Of a stretch of 55,279 nt of DNA, positions 26,051-34,129 are shown one piece after another; position 1 is the first letter of the stretch, and each line of letters opens with the position of its first letter. The notes under the pieces are model-generated. The model saw nothing but the letters and a program-made list of their open reading frames with translations. It made no database searches and was not told the origin of the DNA. This DNA comes from Amycolatopsis tucumanensis (GTDB taxonomy: Bacteria > Actinomycetota > Actinomycetes > Mycobacteriales > Pseudonocardiaceae), in assembly GCF_021654135.1 (NCBI RefSeq), contig NZ_JAKGSD010000055.1, positions 1 to 55,279 of the forward strand, read 5' to 3'. The position numbers were made by a program, and so were the translations under genes.

Positions 26051-26403
26051 TCACTGTCCGCGCTGATCCCGTGGCTGTCGTCGTGCCTCCAGCACGGACA
26101 GCAACGTCGCAGTGAGCACTCCGGGCGCCTGCTCGGTGGTGAGTTCACCCTTGCCGACTTCGTCAGCCGCGGCGTGGATCAGGGCGTAGCAGGTCGTGAC
26201 CAGCCAGTCCTCCGGCAAGTCGGTGCGGAACACGCCTTCACGCCGGCCCCTCGCGATGAGCCGTTGGACGTGGCGGAACGCCCGGTCGTGCTGGCGGCGC
26301 AGGTGTTCGGGCCCGAGAACGTCCAGCGCCACGGCATGGAGCCTGCGGTACTGGTCCAGGATGGACCACGAGGTGCACACCAGCCTGCCTCCTGGCCGGC
26401 CGC
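26051..26403 (-). pseudogene. TetR-family regulator, C-terminal fragment
   Basis: Only the ligand-binding half of a TetR protein is present: helices around RLHAVALDVLGPEHLRR, HVQRLIARGRREGVFRTDLPEDWLVTTCYALIHAAADE and a C-terminal TLLSVLEARR. The N-terminal helix-turn-helix is missing. Upstream sequence at about 26404 switches abruptly to the middle of a hydrolase gene on the other strand, which suggests a deletion that removed the starts of both divergent genes. It cannot bind DNA as a normal repressor. Confidence 0.7.
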
Positions 26404-26763
26404 GTGACCCGATCCGCCGCACTCGGCCTGTTCTCTGCGCACCCCGCCGTGATCAGCGCAGGAGAAGCGTCCACGATGGCATCGACGCTGGCGCTGAGCG
26501 ACATCGCGACCATGAGCCGGTACACCGGGCGCTACCGGTTCCGGCGAATCCCGGAGATCTCGGCACCGGTCACCATCGCCTGGGCCGGCCGCGACCGGAT
26601 CATCGGCCGTCGCGGTGCCCGCCGCGCCGCCGAGCTGCTGCCCGCGGCGACCCAGGTCCTGCTGCCACGCAGCGGACACCTGATGCCCGCTGATGCACCC
26701 AGCGAAGTCGCCCGACTGGTCATGTGCCACGCCAAGCTCCGGCCCCAAGGAGGTGACTACTAG
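26404..26763 (+). pseudogene. Alpha/beta hydrolase, C-terminal fragment
   Basis: 119 readable residues resemble the end of an alpha/beta hydrolase: IPEISAPVTIAWAGRDRIIG (strand with catalytic Asp region) and QVLLPRSGHLMPADAPSEVARLV (with the catalytic His in SGHL). The N-terminal half, including the nucleophile elbow, is absent. It begins at the junction with the TetR fragment at about 26404. Its 3' end overlaps the TACTA box before the BNR-like lipoprotein. It is probably nonfunctional. Confidence 0.65.
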
Positions 26764-26774
26764 TATTCCTAGTA
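26758..26774 (+). promoter_or_regulatory. TACTA-N7-TAGTA box before the BNR-like lipoprotein
   Basis: This is an exact match to the full consensus; arms extend to TACTAG and CTAGTA. It lies 24 nt before the preferred ATG at 26799. It is a candidate operator. Confidence 0.7.
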
Positions 26775-26798
26775 ATGACGCTCCCGGGAAAGGTCAGC

Positions 26799-27647
26799 AT
26801 GCGCTCACGCCTGCACATCAAACTGCTGCTCACGCTCACAGCTCTGACGCTGTCCGCCTGCGCAACGCCGAGCGTGACCGCAGGCGACAGCACGTCCACC
26901 ACCCCGGACCTGGCACATGTGCACGGACTCGGTGTCGACCCCGCGGACGGCATGCTCTACGCCGCGAGCCACTACGGACTCTTCAAACTCGCACCGGGCG
27001 GCGCACCGGAGCGGGTCGGCCCGGTGCAGGACGTGATGGGGTTCACCGTCGTGGGACCACGGCATTTCCTCGGCAGCGGCCATCCTGGATCCCGCACCGA
27101 CGGGCCTCCCCACCTGGGCCTCGTCGAAAGCACCGACGCAGGGCAGACCTGGCGTGAGCTGTCCCTCGCAGGGCGCGCGGACCTGCACTCGATCGAAGCG
27201 AAACACGGCCTCGTCTACGGCTACGACAGTCAGAGTCGCCAGCTCATGGTGACCACCGACATGCGGAACTGGGACAACCGAGCTCGCCTCGCTGTCAGTG
27301 ACTTCGCCGTGGACCCCGCCAGCCCCGACGTCATCGTCGCGAACACCACGGACGGACTGATGCGGAGCAGCGACGGCGGCCGCAACTTCTCCCTCTTGCC
27401 CGACGCCCCGGAACTGGTCTTCGTGGAGTGGCCCGCTTCCGGCACGCTGCTGGGCTCCGATCCGAACAACACGATCTACATCAGCGCGGATGGCGGGAAC
27501 ACCTGGGCGCGGCAGGGACAGGCGCCGGGTCCGCCGGGCGCGTTCGCCGCGCCCAGTGTGTCCGACGTGTACGTGGGGACTGAAACCGCGATCCACTACT
27601 CGTCCGACGGCGGCCGCACTTTCACGATCCGCCAAGCGTTGACCTGA
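26799..27647 (+). CDS. F510_1955-like BNR/sialidase-fold lipoprotein
   Basis: Secreted lipoprotein of about 282 residues. The start ATG 26799 has AAAGG 5 nt upstream; an in-frame ATG at 26775 abuts the operator box and is less likely. Lipobox LTLSACATP (Cys about residue 21). The body has repeated Asp-box (BNR) motifs: STDAGQTWREL, SSDGGRNFSLL, SADGGNTWARQ and SSDGGRTFTIR, giving a beta-propeller. Conserved HVHGLGVDP and a His/Met-bearing N-terminal strand are typical of the F510_1955 family, which often sits beside copper genes; enzymatic activity is unproven. Direct upstream placement of the box puts it in the copper/respiration set. Confidence 0.8.
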   Translation: MRSRLHIKLLLTLTALTLSACATPSVTAGDSTSTTPDLAHVHGLGVDPADGMLYAASHYGLFKLAPGGAPERVGPVQDVMGFTVVGPRHFLGSGHPGSRTDGPPHLGLVESTDAGQTWRELSLAGRADLHSIEAKHGLVYGYDSQSRQLMVTTDMRNWDNRARLAVSDFAVDPASPDVIVANTTDGLMRSSDGGRNFSLLPDAPELVFVEWPASGTLLGSDPNNTIYISADGGNTWARQGQAPGPPGAFAAPSVSDVYVGTETAIHYSSDGGRTFTIRQALT

Positions 27648-28250
27648 TCAGCCGGGCGGACGCTGGGCCACCGCGGCGAGAGCGAGTGTCACCACGGAGT
27701 CCTCGGCCTGTTCCCGAGTCCACCGTTGACCGACGCGCAATGCCAGGTACGTCCAGCCCACCTGGTTGAACAGCACAGTCGCGGTCCGGTCGACATCGGG
27801 TACACCGGCGAGACTCCCGTCGACGATCCCGTCCCGCAGCAGCCGCGCGAGGGGCTCGACGAACACCGTACGAGTCGCCAGCGCTCGGTCGCGCTCGAGG
27901 CCGCTGACCTTCTCGGGTTCGTGGAAGATTCCGCCGTCCTCGGCGAACAGGCCGACCAGCAGGTGCCGCCACGGATCCGCAACCTGGCACGTCGCTCGCA
28001 GGGCGCGCTCCAGGCGCGCCAGCCCAGTCCCGTCCGAGACGAGCGTCGGCCAGACCGCTTGCTGGTACTCGTAGCCGGCGCGGATGCTCAGTAGTTCGAT
28101 CACTCGTTCCCGGGTCAGCCCCTTGCGATGCAGAGTCATCCGCGACGCACCCAACCGTCGCGCGATGCCGGCCACCGAGAGGGCCGTCAAACCCTCCTCG
28201 GCGAGGATTTCCAGCCCCGCCTCGACAACTCGGCTTTCCCATTCGTCCAT
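27648..28250 (-). CDS. TetR-family transcriptional regulator
   Basis: 200 residues from ATG 28250. N-terminal helix-turn-helix at about residues 10-50 (GLEILAEEGLTALSVAGIARRLGASRMTLHRKG), then an all-helical ligand domain ending VVTLALAAVAQRPPG. It is divergent from the molybdopterin oxidoreductase, with a 53-bp spacer that contains an inverted repeat CTGTAT-N8-ATACAG (28260-28279), so it probably represses both itself and that operon. The inducer is unknown. It ends next to the stop of the convergent BNR-like lipoprotein. Confidence 0.87.
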   Translation of the reverse strand: MDEWESRVVEAGLEILAEEGLTALSVAGIARRLGASRMTLHRKGLTRERVIELLSIRAGYEYQQAVWPTLVSDGTGLARLERALRATCQVADPWRHLLVGLFAEDGGIFHEPEKVSGLERDRALATRTVFVEPLARLLRDGIVDGSLAGVPDVDRTATVLFNQVGWTYLALRVGQRWTREQAEDSVVTLALAAVAQRPPG

Positions 28251-28259
28251 GAGACGCTA

Positions 28260-28279
28260 CTGTATCAGCTCGAATACAG
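28260..28279. promoter_or_regulatory. Putative TetR operator CTGTAT-N8-ATACAG
   Basis: A perfect 6-bp inverted repeat lies between the divergent tetR and molybdopterin oxidoreductase starts. An imperfect TACTG-N7-TCGAA (28258-28274) overlaps it and matches the window box only partly. The simplest reading is a site for the adjacent TetR. Confidence 0.6.
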
Positions 28280-28303
28280 GCTAGTATCGCGAGCGGAGGT
28301 GCC

Positions 28304-29755
28304 ATGCGCAGGAAGGCGAAAGCCCCGAGACGAGCCGCGCGTTACCGCGCGGCTGCTGCCGGGTTGGCGGGATTGGGTCTCGGCGAACTGGTCAGCGCTA
28401 CGAACGGCCAGTCGTTGATCGACAACGTCGGCCGGAGCGTGGTGGACTGGAGTCCCCGCCAGGTGGTTGACCTGACGGTGAAGCTCCTGTCGAGCCGGGA
28501 CAAGCCGGCGATCCGCGCGGCCGTGGGCGCGACGGCGATCAGCACGACCGTCGCCTTGGCTCGCCTGCCTACGGCCGCCCGCACTGCGGCTCTCACAGCT
28601 CTCGCCACCGCGACAGCAGGGCTCGCGCTGCGCCGCCCGCCCCGGTCCGTTCCGGCGGCTCTTGCCGCGGCGACCGCCGGAGCTGTTACGACCAGTTACG
28701 CCTTGTCCGGCAGCTCAGGCCCGGGCCGCGCGACAGCGTGGGTCCTGCTCGGTAGCGGTTCGCTGGTGGCCGCGCGCAGTCTGCTGGCGAGCCGGCGGCG
28801 GCGGCACGAAATCGAGACCCAGCGGCCGCTCGACAGCGCCGCCGTGCCCGAGGACGGAGCCGAGGCGGTGCCCGGGCTGGCTCCACTCATCACCCCGGCC
28901 GACCAGTTCTACGTCACGGATGTCAACCTCAGCACGCCGTTGATCGAGGAAAACCGGTGGCAGCTCACGATCATGGGCCTCGTGGGCGAAACCCAGCGAT
29001 GGTCGCTGGCCGACCTCATGGCTGAGGCCGAGGAGTTCGACGCGGTCATGGTCTGCGTCCACAATCCGGTGGGCGGGCACCGGCTGGGCAACGGCAGGTG
29101 GCACGGCGTGCCCCTGCGAACCCTGCTCGAACGGGCAGCCCCGTCCGCCGAAGCGGACACGCTGGTCACACGAGCGGTCGACGGTTTCACCGTCTCCCTG
29201 CCCACCGAGCCGTTGCGATCCGGGAAGTGGAAGGGCTACGTCGTGGTCGGCCTCAACGGCCGGCCGCTTTCGGCCGCACACGGTTATCCGGCGAGGGTGT
29301 TCGTACCGGGCATCTACGGGCAGTACACCGGCGTGAAGTGGTTGACCGAGCTGGAACTGACAACCGGCCCGCACTCCGACTACTGGTCGCCGCGGGGCTG
29401 GCCGCACGAGCCCGCCTGGATCCAGCCCCAAGCCCGCATCGACGTACCGGCGGAGGGCCTGCGAGCCGGCCGCCCGCTCCAGGTGGCCGGCGTCGCCTGG
29501 GCCCCGCCGCACGGCATTGCAGGCGTGGACGTGCGCGCCGACAACGGCCCGTGGCAGCCGGCAAAGCTGGCACGTGAACTCTCGCCTTCCTCGTGGCGCC
29601 GGTGGACGGCCGCGCTCGACCTCGTCCCGGGAGCGCACTCGGTCCAAGCCCGGGCCATCAGCCGGTCGGGTGAGGTCCAGGACAGCCGGGAGCGGCCGCC
29701 TTACCCCGTCGGCGCGAGCGGCTGGCACACGGTCGCTGTCCACGTCTCGTCATAA
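28304..29755 (+). CDS. Molybdopterin-dependent oxidoreductase, sulfite oxidase / YedY fold, membrane-anchored
   Basis: 483 residues from ATG 28304 (GGAGG upstream). Three or four helices in residues 20-165 anchor the protein. The molybdopterin domain spans about 190-370, with the Mo-ligand cysteine in DAVMVCVHNPVGGHRLGN (Cys about 251) and PARVFVPGIYGQYTGVKWL. A C-terminal Mo-co dimerisation-like domain (about 385-480; GVAWAPPHGIAGVDVRADNGPW) follows. Members oxidise or reduce S- or N-oxides; the substrate here is unknown. It forms an operon with the hydrolase 20 nt downstream, probably under the divergent TetR. Confidence 0.85.
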   Translation: MRRKAKAPRRAARYRAAAAGLAGLGLGELVSATNGQSLIDNVGRSVVDWSPRQVVDLTVKLLSSRDKPAIRAAVGATAISTTVALARLPTAARTAALTALATATAGLALRRPPRSVPAALAAATAGAVTTSYALSGSSGPGRATAWVLLGSGSLVAARSLLASRRRRHEIETQRPLDSAAVPEDGAEAVPGLAPLITPADQFYVTDVNLSTPLIEENRWQLTIMGLVGETQRWSLADLMAEAEEFDAVMVCVHNPVGGHRLGNGRWHGVPLRTLLERAAPSAEADTLVTRAVDGFTVSLPTEPLRSGKWKGYVVVGLNGRPLSAAHGYPARVFVPGIYGQYTGVKWLTELELTTGPHSDYWSPRGWPHEPAWIQPQARIDVPAEGLRAGRPLQVAGVAWAPPHGIAGVDVRADNGPWQPAKLARELSPSSWRRWTAALDLVPGAHSVQARAISRSGEVQDSRERPPYPVGASGWHTVAVHVSS

Positions 29756-29775
29756 CCCCTCTCAGGAGGCAAACC

Positions 29776-30645
29776 GTGGCCATCTCCGCTCAGCTGGGCG
29801 CGCCGCGTCGAACAGAGCTCGCCGCAGGCCCCATCGAATACCGCGAACGCGGGACCGGCGCACCCGTCGTCTTCCTGCACGGGATCATCGCCAACGGCGA
29901 CGTCTGGCGACACGTCGTCCCCGAACTGGCCGGCCAGTACCGCTGCATCACCCCCGACTGGCCGCTCGGTTCGCACCGGCTGCCCATGCGCGCCGGGACC
30001 GACTTCACCCTCTTCGGGCTGGCGAAGCTCGTCAACGAGTTCCTCGGTGCCCTCGGGCTCGACGACGTGGTGCTGGTCGCCAACGACACGGGCGGCGCCA
30101 TCGCACAAGCGGTCGCGGCCCGCCACCCGGACCGGCTCGGCCGGCTGGTACTGACGCCGTGCGACGCCATCGGCAACTTCCTGCCTCCGCCGATCAAGCA
30201 CCTGCAGGTGGTCGGGCGCACGCCGACAGGGCTCTACCTGCTCGCGCAGGGGCTGCGCTCGCGAGCCGTCCAACGACTGCCGATCGCCTTCGGCAGGCTC
30301 ACCGAGCGGCCGATCCCGGCGGAGATCATGCGGTCGTACACCGAACCACTGCGTAAGCACAGCGGTGTCCGCCGCGACTTCGCCGCGCTGGTGCGGGCGA
30401 TCAGCTCCGAATTCACGCAGGAAGCCGCGCGGGGGCTGAACGCCTTCCACCGGCCCACGTTGATCGCCTGGGCGCGCGAGCGGCGCCGGTTCTTCCCGCA
30501 AGAGCACGCGCACCGGCTCGCCTGCATCCTCCCGAATGCACACTTGGAAGTACTCGAGAACACGGGGCCCTTCATCAGTGAGGACCAGCCGGTGGCCCTG
30601 GCGCGCCTGATCCAGGATTTTCTCACGGTCAGGGCTACGGCATGA
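29776..30645 (+). CDS. Alpha/beta hydrolase (haloalkane dehalogenase-like)
   Basis: 289 residues from GTG 29776 with AGGAGG 8 nt upstream. The oxyanion motif is VVFLHGIIANGDVW. The nucleophile elbow reads VLVANDTGGAIAQA, with Asp as nucleophile as in haloalkane dehalogenases and epoxide hydrolases rather than Ser. The later catalytic His is expected in ENTGPFISEDQP, where no clear His is seen, so activity is uncertain. It follows the molybdopterin oxidoreductase in the same operon and is convergent with the CDP-alcohol phosphatidyltransferase. Confidence 0.78.
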   Translation: MAISAQLGAPRRTELAAGPIEYRERGTGAPVVFLHGIIANGDVWRHVVPELAGQYRCITPDWPLGSHRLPMRAGTDFTLFGLAKLVNEFLGALGLDDVVLVANDTGGAIAQAVAARHPDRLGRLVLTPCDAIGNFLPPPIKHLQVVGRTPTGLYLLAQGLRSRAVQRLPIAFGRLTERPIPAEIMRSYTEPLRKHSGVRRDFAALVRAISSEFTQEAARGLNAFHRPTLIAWARERRRFFPQEHAHRLACILPNAHLEVLENTGPFISEDQPVALARLIQDFLTVRATA

Positions 30646-30652
30646 CCCTCGC

Positions 30653-31258
30653 TTATGAACCGGCGTTCCGCGCGGCCTCGACCACCACCCTGATCCGTTG
30701 CACGAGCGTCAGCAGCGACAGCAGCGCGAGCAGCCACAGCGACACCTCGACGGCATACGGCACGCCGAGACCCTGAAGGCCGGTACCGATGAGCGCGATG
30801 GCCAGCCGCTCGGCACGCTCGGCAACACCGCCCTGGGCGGAGAAGCCCGACGCCTCGGCTCGCGCCTTGACGTAAGAGATCACCTGGGCGAGTACGAGGC
30901 ACACGAGCGCGGCCGCCGCAGCCCTCGGCCTACCCGTGGCGAAGGCCCACCACGTGATGGCGGCGAAGAGCGCGCCGTCGACGAGCCGATCGCACGTGGC
31001 GTCGAGTACCGCGCCGAACCGCGTGGTGCCGGCCGCGCGGGCCATCGCGCCATCGACCAGGTCGAGCATCACGAAAGCCCAGACGGTGAAGGTGCCGGCG
31101 AGGAGCATCCCGCGTGGCAGGAACAGGAGCGCGGACGAGACCGCCCCGACCGTGCCAAGGAGAGTCACGGCGTTGGGCGTCAGCCCGACCTTCACCAGCG
31201 CCACACCGAGCGGATCGATGAGGCGCGCCACGAAGGCACGCGCGAAGGTGTTGAACAT
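30653..31258 (-). CDS. CDP-alcohol phosphatidyltransferase family protein
   Basis: 201 residues from ATG 31258 (AGGAGG-like site upstream). The family motif DG-xx-AR-x8-G-xxx-D-xxx-D is intact: DLVDGAMARAAGTTRFG followed by AVLDATCDRLVDG. About six helices. It makes a phospholipid head group such as phosphatidylglycerol phosphate or phosphatidylinositol phosphate by displacing CMP from CDP-diacylglycerol; the acceptor alcohol cannot be named. It is divergent from the nuo operon, 146 bp between starts. Possible role: supplying lipid for membrane protein complexes, an inference from position only. Confidence 0.85.
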   Translation of the reverse strand: MFNTFARAFVARLIDPLGVALVKVGLTPNAVTLLGTVGAVSSALLFLPRGMLLAGTFTVWAFVMLDLVDGAMARAAGTTRFGAVLDATCDRLVDGALFAAITWWAFATGRPRAAAAALVCLVLAQVISYVKARAEASGFSAQGGVAERAERLAIALIGTGLQGLGVPYAVEVSLWLLALLSLLTLVQRIRVVVEAARNAGS

Positions 31259-31362
31259 CGGACACCGCCAGGAGGTAGCAACGGCCCGTCAGCGACTTCT
31301 TCACCATTAGGCCTACCCCGTAATGGTATACAGCGTGTCGGCGGGCCGGACGCGTTCCTACC

Positions 31363-31379
31363 CTCTAGGCTGCCTAGTA
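31363..31379 (+). promoter_or_regulatory. CTCTA-N7-TAGTA box before the nuo operon
   Basis: The right half-site is exact; the left has two mismatches to TACTA, with the same 7-bp spacer. It also contains CTAGG-CTG-CCTAG (31365-31377), a perfect short palindrome. It lies 25 nt before nuoA. It is the weakest member of the main set. Confidence 0.5.
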
Positions 31380-31404
31380 GATCGACTTACCACAGGAGGG
31401 TGCG

Positions 31405-31746
31405 GTGGCTGGTGCGGTTGCGGCTCTCGTCGCCGTGGTTGCGCTCGTGGCCGCGGTCTATGGCGGGTCGATGCTGGTGCGACTGGCGCCCACAGCCCGC
31501 CAGGTTCACCCGTTCCTGTCCGGCGGCGCGCCCGCGGAGCACGCCGTCTCGCGGTACCACGCCCGCTGGTACACGATCACGATGATCTTCCTGGCCTTCG
31601 ACATGGAAATGGTCTTCATGTACCCGTGGACGCTTGTCGTCTCGGAGGTCGGCGCCGCGGCCGTGGTGGAGATGTTCCTCTTCCTCGCGCTGCTGTTCGC
31701 AGGCGTCTGGTATGCGTGGCGGGAGGGCGTGTTCCGGTGGACGTGA
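31405..31746 (+). CDS. nuoA: NADH-quinone oxidoreductase subunit A-like
   Basis: 113-residue three-helix membrane subunit of complex I type. Start GTG 31405 has GGAGG 8 nt upstream. The conserved block YTITMIFLAFDMEMVFMYPWTL (residues about 53-74) keeps the acidic pair of NuoA (FDxE). It would sit beside NuoH and NuoJ in the membrane arm. The stop overlaps the following chimera gene. It heads an operon in which only membrane subunits are recognisable, so the complex is not a standard NADH dehydrogenase. Confidence 0.87.
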   Translation: MAGAVAALVAVVALVAAVYGGSMLVRLAPTARQVHPFLSGGAPAEHAVSRYHARWYTITMIFLAFDMEMVFMYPWTLVVSEVGAAAVVEMFLFLALLFAGVWYAWREGVFRWT

Positions 31747-33197
31747 CATCCTGGCTGCTGCGCCGGACGCCCGTGCGACCGCTGATCGCCACAGCGCCGG
31801 GAGGTACGGCCGCGCGCCTCGCGGCCGAGCGGGAGGCGCGCGTCCGCGGGTGGCGACCGGCACTCAGCCCGGCTGAAGCCAACGTGCTGATCGTCGCGGG
31901 GCCACCCGGCGAGCAGATGGCGGCGGCGGAGGCGGTCTGGCGGCAGATGCCGTTTCCCCGGGTCCGTGCAGAACTTCTCGACGCGGCGGATGTCGCGGCC
32001 GCACTCGACGACGCGGTGCGCCGACTGCACTCTGTCGATCACCAGCGCGCGGAGGTGCACCAAGCCCACGGTCCTGACGTGAGCCATCATCACGGACCCC
32101 ACAATGACCCCGCCGACCACGAGCAGGCGCCACAAGGCCCGATTGGACACGAGCAACACCGCCCGGATCCGCACGCCCACCACGGCGAGCAGGAACACCA
32201 CGCACACACCCTGCACACCGGGCACGAGCCGCACGACCACGCACAGCACACCGCGCACACCCAGCGCGACCAGGAGCACGACGGGCCCGCTGGCCCCGAC
32301 GGGCACATGAGCGACGGCGCCCATCGGGGGCACACCGTCCCCACCCAGCCCGCTGCCCAGAGTGGGCATGGCAATCACGGCGGGCACGAGGACCATGGCG
32401 GCCACGGTGGGCATGACAACCACGGCGGGCATGGCGAACACGACGAGCACGCGGGCCATGGTGGACACGCGAGCCACGGCGGGCACGCCAGCCACGGTGG
32501 ACATGGGAGCCACGGTGGGCATGCGGGTCACGACATGAGCGGCATGGAAATGCCCGGCGGTATCCCGATGGCCGACCGCGCGCCGGACCGTGACGGGCTG
32601 CAGCTCGATCAACTGCACGTGCAGCTCGGCCCGGTCCTGCCGGCATGGCCGGACGGGCTGGTGATCCACGCGGCCCTGCAGGGCGATGTCATCCAGGAAG
32701 CGACTGTCGACCTGCTTCCAGCCCCGCACGGCACCGAGCCCTTCTGGTCGTCGCGGGCGGAGGGCATCCCAGGCAAGGCGGCTCGGCGACTCGACAGCTG
32801 TCACCGGCTCCTGACCGTCGCGGGTTGGGAGGAGGCAGCGGTCGTCGCGGCCCGGTTGCGGGACCGCGCACTCGCAGGTGAGCGGATCGACCCGGAGTTC
32901 CATCGGTGGGCACGACGGGTCCGCAGGTCACGGGTCCTGCGGTGGTCGCTGTCCGGGGTCGGGGTGCTCGACGAGACTGCCCCTTCGCTGGCCGGCGACG
33001 CGATGGACCGCTTGACGCGCTGGCTCGACGACGCCGAAGCGGAGCTGCGCGACGGCGTGACCGCGAACGAGGAGGATCCAGCGGGGGCCCTCGAGGGCCT
33101 GCCGGCCCTGCTGGCCGGTAGTGAGTTCGCGGCGGCCCGGCTGATCGTGGCCAGCCTGGATCCGGACCTCGAACGTGCGCGGGTGGCCCATGGTTGA
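31737..33197 (+). CDS. His-rich chimeric protein with NuoB-like N-terminus and NuoD-like C-terminus
   Basis: 486 residues from GTG 31737 (31743 is possible). Residues about 1-100 resemble NuoB: AEANVLIVAGPPGEQMAAAEAVWRQMPFPRV aligns with its quinone-site helix, but SCANGG and PGCPPT are gone, and the single cysteine of the protein lies elsewhere (LDSCHRL). No N2 iron-sulfur ligands exist. Residues about 100-273 hold some 45 histidines in GGH, HGGH and HEH repeats, ending in MSGMEMPGG, a Met-motif like those binding copper. Residues about 290-340 resemble the NuoD start (HVQLGPVLPAWPDGL), but the active-site His and Asp blocks are absent. It sits where nuoB, C and D would be. I infer metal binding; redox activity is unlikely. 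Confidence 0.75.
   Translation: MDVTSWLLRRTPVRPLIATAPGGTAARLAAEREARVRGWRPALSPAEANVLIVAGPPGEQMAAAEAVWRQMPFPRVRAELLDAADVAAALDDAVRRLHSVDHQRAEVHQAHGPDVSHHHGPHNDPADHEQAPQGPIGHEQHRPDPHAHHGEQEHHAHTLHTGHEPHDHAQHTAHTQRDQEHDGPAGPDGHMSDGAHRGHTVPTQPAAQSGHGNHGGHEDHGGHGGHDNHGGHGEHDEHAGHGGHASHGGHASHGGHGSHGGHAGHDMSGMEMPGGIPMADRAPDRDGLQLDQLHVQLGPVLPAWPDGLVIHAALQGDVIQEATVDLLPAPHGTEPFWSSRAEGIPGKAARRLDSCHRLLTVAGWEEAAVVAARLRDRALAGERIDPEFHRWARRVRRSRVLRWSLSGVGVLDETAPSLAGDAMDRLTRWLDDAEAELRDGVTANEEDPAGALEGLPALLAGSEFAAARLIVASLDPDLERARVAHG
32034..32556 (+). repeat. Imperfect tandem repeats encoding a His-rich tract
   Basis: Irregular short repeats of GGCGGGCAC / CACGGTGGGCAT-type codons encode GGH, SHGGH and EHDEH units. 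The strongest periodicity is at 32370-32530. Repeat-length variation between strains would be expected. It lies inside the chimeric ORF. Confidence 0.8.
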
Positions 33198-34113
33198 ACA
33201 GCTTCCCTTCTGGGGCGGCCTGGTGCTGCCGCTCGTCCTGGTGTCACTCGTCGCGGCCACCGCGGCGTGGGACTCGGCGCTCGCGTCCCGGGCCGCCGGG
33301 AGCCGGAACGGCGCACTCATCGAGCCGTTCCACGCCGCGGCCGGACTGCTGGTCCAGCAACGGCGCCGGACTATCGCGGCGGACCTCCTGCTCTCGCGCG
33401 GCGGCGCGCTCGCCCTCCTCGTCGCCGGCTTCCTGGCCTCCCTGGTCACACCGCTGGGCCGGTGGGTGGTCGCGGACTTCTCGATCGGGATCGTGTGGTT
33501 CAACGCGATGGAGGTAGTCGCGTGGGCCGCGGTCTGGCTCGTCGGCTGGGGCGCCAACTCGGCGTACGGGATGATCGGGGGGTACCGGTTCGTCGCGCTG
33601 GGACTGGCCTACGAGCTGCCGCACATGTTCGCGCTGATCACGGCGGCACTGGGGGCCGAGTCGCTCCGGGTCGGCGACGTCGTCGCGGCGCAGGGCTCGG
33701 TGTGGTTCGTCGTCTGGATGCCGGTCGCGTTCGTGGTGTACCTGCTGTCGGTCCTCGCGATGGCGTTCTGGGGGCCGTTCAGCCAGCCGGTCGCCGCGGA
33801 CCTGGCGGGCGGCGCCTCAGCCGAACTGTCCGGGGTGGACCGGCTGCTGTTCTCGGCCGGACGGTGGCTGTTGCTGGTGTCGGGTGCGGCCTTCGCGGTG
33901 CCACTGTTCCTGGGGGGCGGCGCGGGGCCGCTGCTCCCGGACTGGCTGTGGTCGCTGCTGAAGACCGCCGCGGTGCTGGCGGTTCTGGTGTGGATGCGGC
34001 GCCGCACCCCGATCGTGCGCGTGGAGCGTTACGAGGAGATCGCGTGGATGGTCCTGATCCCGCTGATGCTGCTGCAGGCGCTCGTGGTGGCCCTCGTGGT
34101 CCTCGCCCGGTGA
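33190..34113 (+). CDS. nuoH: NADH-quinone oxidoreductase subunit H-like, divergent
   Basis: 307 residues from ATG 33190, overlapping the chimera stop by 8 nt. Eight helices. AYELPHMFALITAALGAESL is the recognisable NuoH block. The signature loop that in normal NuoH reads roughly ETNRxPFDLPEAESELVAG is here MAFWGPFSQPVAADLAGGASAEL, so the acidic residues lining the quinone chamber and proton path are lost. It would still link the membrane arm, but quinone reduction as in complex I is doubtful. It is followed after 16 nt by nuoJ. Confidence 0.82.
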   Translation: MVEQLPFWGGLVLPLVLVSLVAATAAWDSALASRAAGSRNGALIEPFHAAAGLLVQQRRRTIAADLLLSRGGALALLVAGFLASLVTPLGRWVVADFSIGIVWFNAMEVVAWAAVWLVGWGANSAYGMIGGYRFVALGLAYELPHMFALITAALGAESLRVGDVVAAQGSVWFVVWMPVAFVVYLLSVLAMAFWGPFSQPVAADLAGGASAELSGVDRLLFSAGRWLLLVSGAAFAVPLFLGGGAGPLLPDWLWSLLKTAAVLAVLVWMRRRTPIVRVERYEEIAWMVLIPLMLLQALVVALVVLAR

Positions 34114-34129
34114 GAAAGGAGCGCGCCTG

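Noticed and set aside
28258..28286. TACTG-N7-TCGAA as a member of the TACTA box set
   Set aside because: Three mismatches, and it overlaps a better 6-bp palindrome that fits the adjacent TetR.
32370..32530. Short repeats considered as a CRISPR array
   Set aside because: Units are irregular, in frame and encode His-Gly repeats; there are no constant-length spacers and no cas genes.
31506..32903. Long antisense ORF opposite the His-rich chimera
   Set aside because: Its Val/Met/Pro-rich composition is the complement of the GGH/HEH codons. It has no family features and overlaps a gene with clear operon context.
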